A DNA stretch of 13,679 nucleotides, taken from the NCBI GenBank assembly GCA_022825185.1, contig JAJDYK010000106.1, positions 1 to 13,679 on the forward strand, written 5' to 3'. Made by a program: the position numbers and the translations under genes. Below the pieces are notes generated by a model, which ran no database searches, had not been told where the DNA came from, and worked only from the letters and a program-made list of their open reading frames with translations. The stretch comes from Candidatus Latescibacterota bacterium. GTDB lineage: Bacteria; Latescibacterota; UBA2968; UBA8231. Shown in pieces: positions 13,518 to 13,679 of this stretch (positions are counted from its first letter, which is position 1; the number at the start of each line of letters is the position of its first letter).

Positions 13518-13612
13518 GGAGGTATAATAATTAACGGCGAAGCCGCGTGAAAGTGGCTCCGTGCTGTTTGACGAGGGGCACGGCCTCCAGTATTTTCCTA
13601 ACAAATTGTGGA
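13518..13612. ncRNA. Structured non-coding stretch: candidate leader RNA or small RNA
   Basis: I see no protein-coding signal here. Inverted repeats are CGGC/GCCG (13535-13538 with 13542-13545) and CCGTGC/GCACGG (13559-13564 with 13578-13583). CCTCCA (13584-13589) can pair either with TGGAGG (13517-13522) or with TGGAG (13609-13613). A perfect TATAAT lies at 13523-13528 on the plus strand, though without a good -35, and a terminator-like hairpin follows at 13613. On the plus strand this could be a small RNA or the leader of a gene outside the window. On the minus strand it would be the 5' leader of the CBM9-like gene. Strand and function are not settled. Confidence 0.35.
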
Positions 13613-13645
13613 GCGACCGGCAATTGGCTGCGGGTCGCCTTTTTG
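13613..13645 (+). terminator. Candidate intrinsic terminator (plus strand)
   Basis: GCGACC (13613-13618) pairs with GGTCGC (13633-13638) around a 14-base loop and is followed by CTTTTT (to 13645). The T-run lies on the plus-strand side only. No plus-strand gene ends here, so it would close the structured stretch before it or act as an attenuator for a gene beyond the window. The remaining bases to 13679 hold no gene; they end in a second T-run that cannot be judged at the edge. Confidence 0.5.
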
Positions 13646-13679
13646 CGAAAGGGATACACGTTGCGCCGAGCGATTTTTT

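Noticed and set aside
13518..13604. TTG start adding 29 residues to the CBM9-like protein
   Set aside because: CBM9-like proteins start near MHYTIHRTDD. The extra residues are not family-like, and the DNA there has inverted-repeat structure instead.
1..13679. CRISPR array, tRNA, rRNA, insertion sequence or integrase
   Set aside because: No regularly spaced repeats, cloverleaf or rRNA-like sequence, or transposase/integrase motifs were found on reading both strands.

Overview
The window is GC-rich, gene-dense bacterial DNA from a Gram-negative-type cell: it encodes a TonB-dependent outer-membrane receptor with a signal peptide and a C-terminal aromatic residue. It has no rRNA, tRNA, CRISPR array or recognisable transposase. 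The mix of two phytanoyl-CoA-dioxygenase-family (PhyH) enzymes, a uronate-dehydrogenase-like SDR, a DegT-type aminotransferase, an M19-like protein, a CBM9-like protein and a large alpha-helical protein of unknown function resembles environmental genomes of uncultured phyla such as Latescibacterota or Poribacteria. That placement is an inference from gene content only.

Layout. Bases 1-2364 read leftward: the N-terminal end of a PhyH protein cut by the window edge (1-225), a small conserved-looking hypothetical gene (304-552), a truncated N-terminal piece of a NupC-type nucleoside transporter (569-928), and a two-gene unit in which a uronate-dehydrogenase-like SDR (1630-2364) overlaps a P-loop kinase-like gene (983-1633) by the four bases GTGA. 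Bases 2502-6414, also leftward, hold a TonB-dependent receptor and an EntS-like MFS transporter upstream of it. At 6414/6516 the strands diverge and a PLP aminotransferase reads rightward. It converges on folE2 (7777-8622), the zinc-independent GTP cyclohydrolase I, preceded by a small ORF in the same direction. This folE2 block is visibly AT-richer than its neighbours and abuts a frameshifted C-terminal remnant of an HpcH/HpaI-type aldolase (about 8820-9026). Rightward from there come an M19 dipeptidase-like protein with several altered metal-ligand motifs, a complete PhyH dioxygenase and a 607-residue probable alpha/alpha-toroid protein. A leftward CBM9-like gene closes the window, with a structured non-coding stretch and a plus-strand terminator at the right edge.

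How the genes may work together. The outer-membrane receptor and the MFS carrier could handle import and export of a small molecule. The SDR, kinase, aminotransferase, PhyH, toroid protein and CBM9 protein suggest oxidation and processing of sugar acids, glycans or modified small molecules. None of the sequence names the substrate.

The points most worth a second look are: the perfect 10-bp-arm inverted repeat beside the folE2 ribosome-binding site; the apparent insertion of the folE2 block into an aldolase gene; the M19-like protein lacking expected metal ligands; the SDR-kinase GTGA pair whose kinase lacks the usual second-strand Asp; the PhyH/toroid gene pair; and the structured RNA-like region at the right end.
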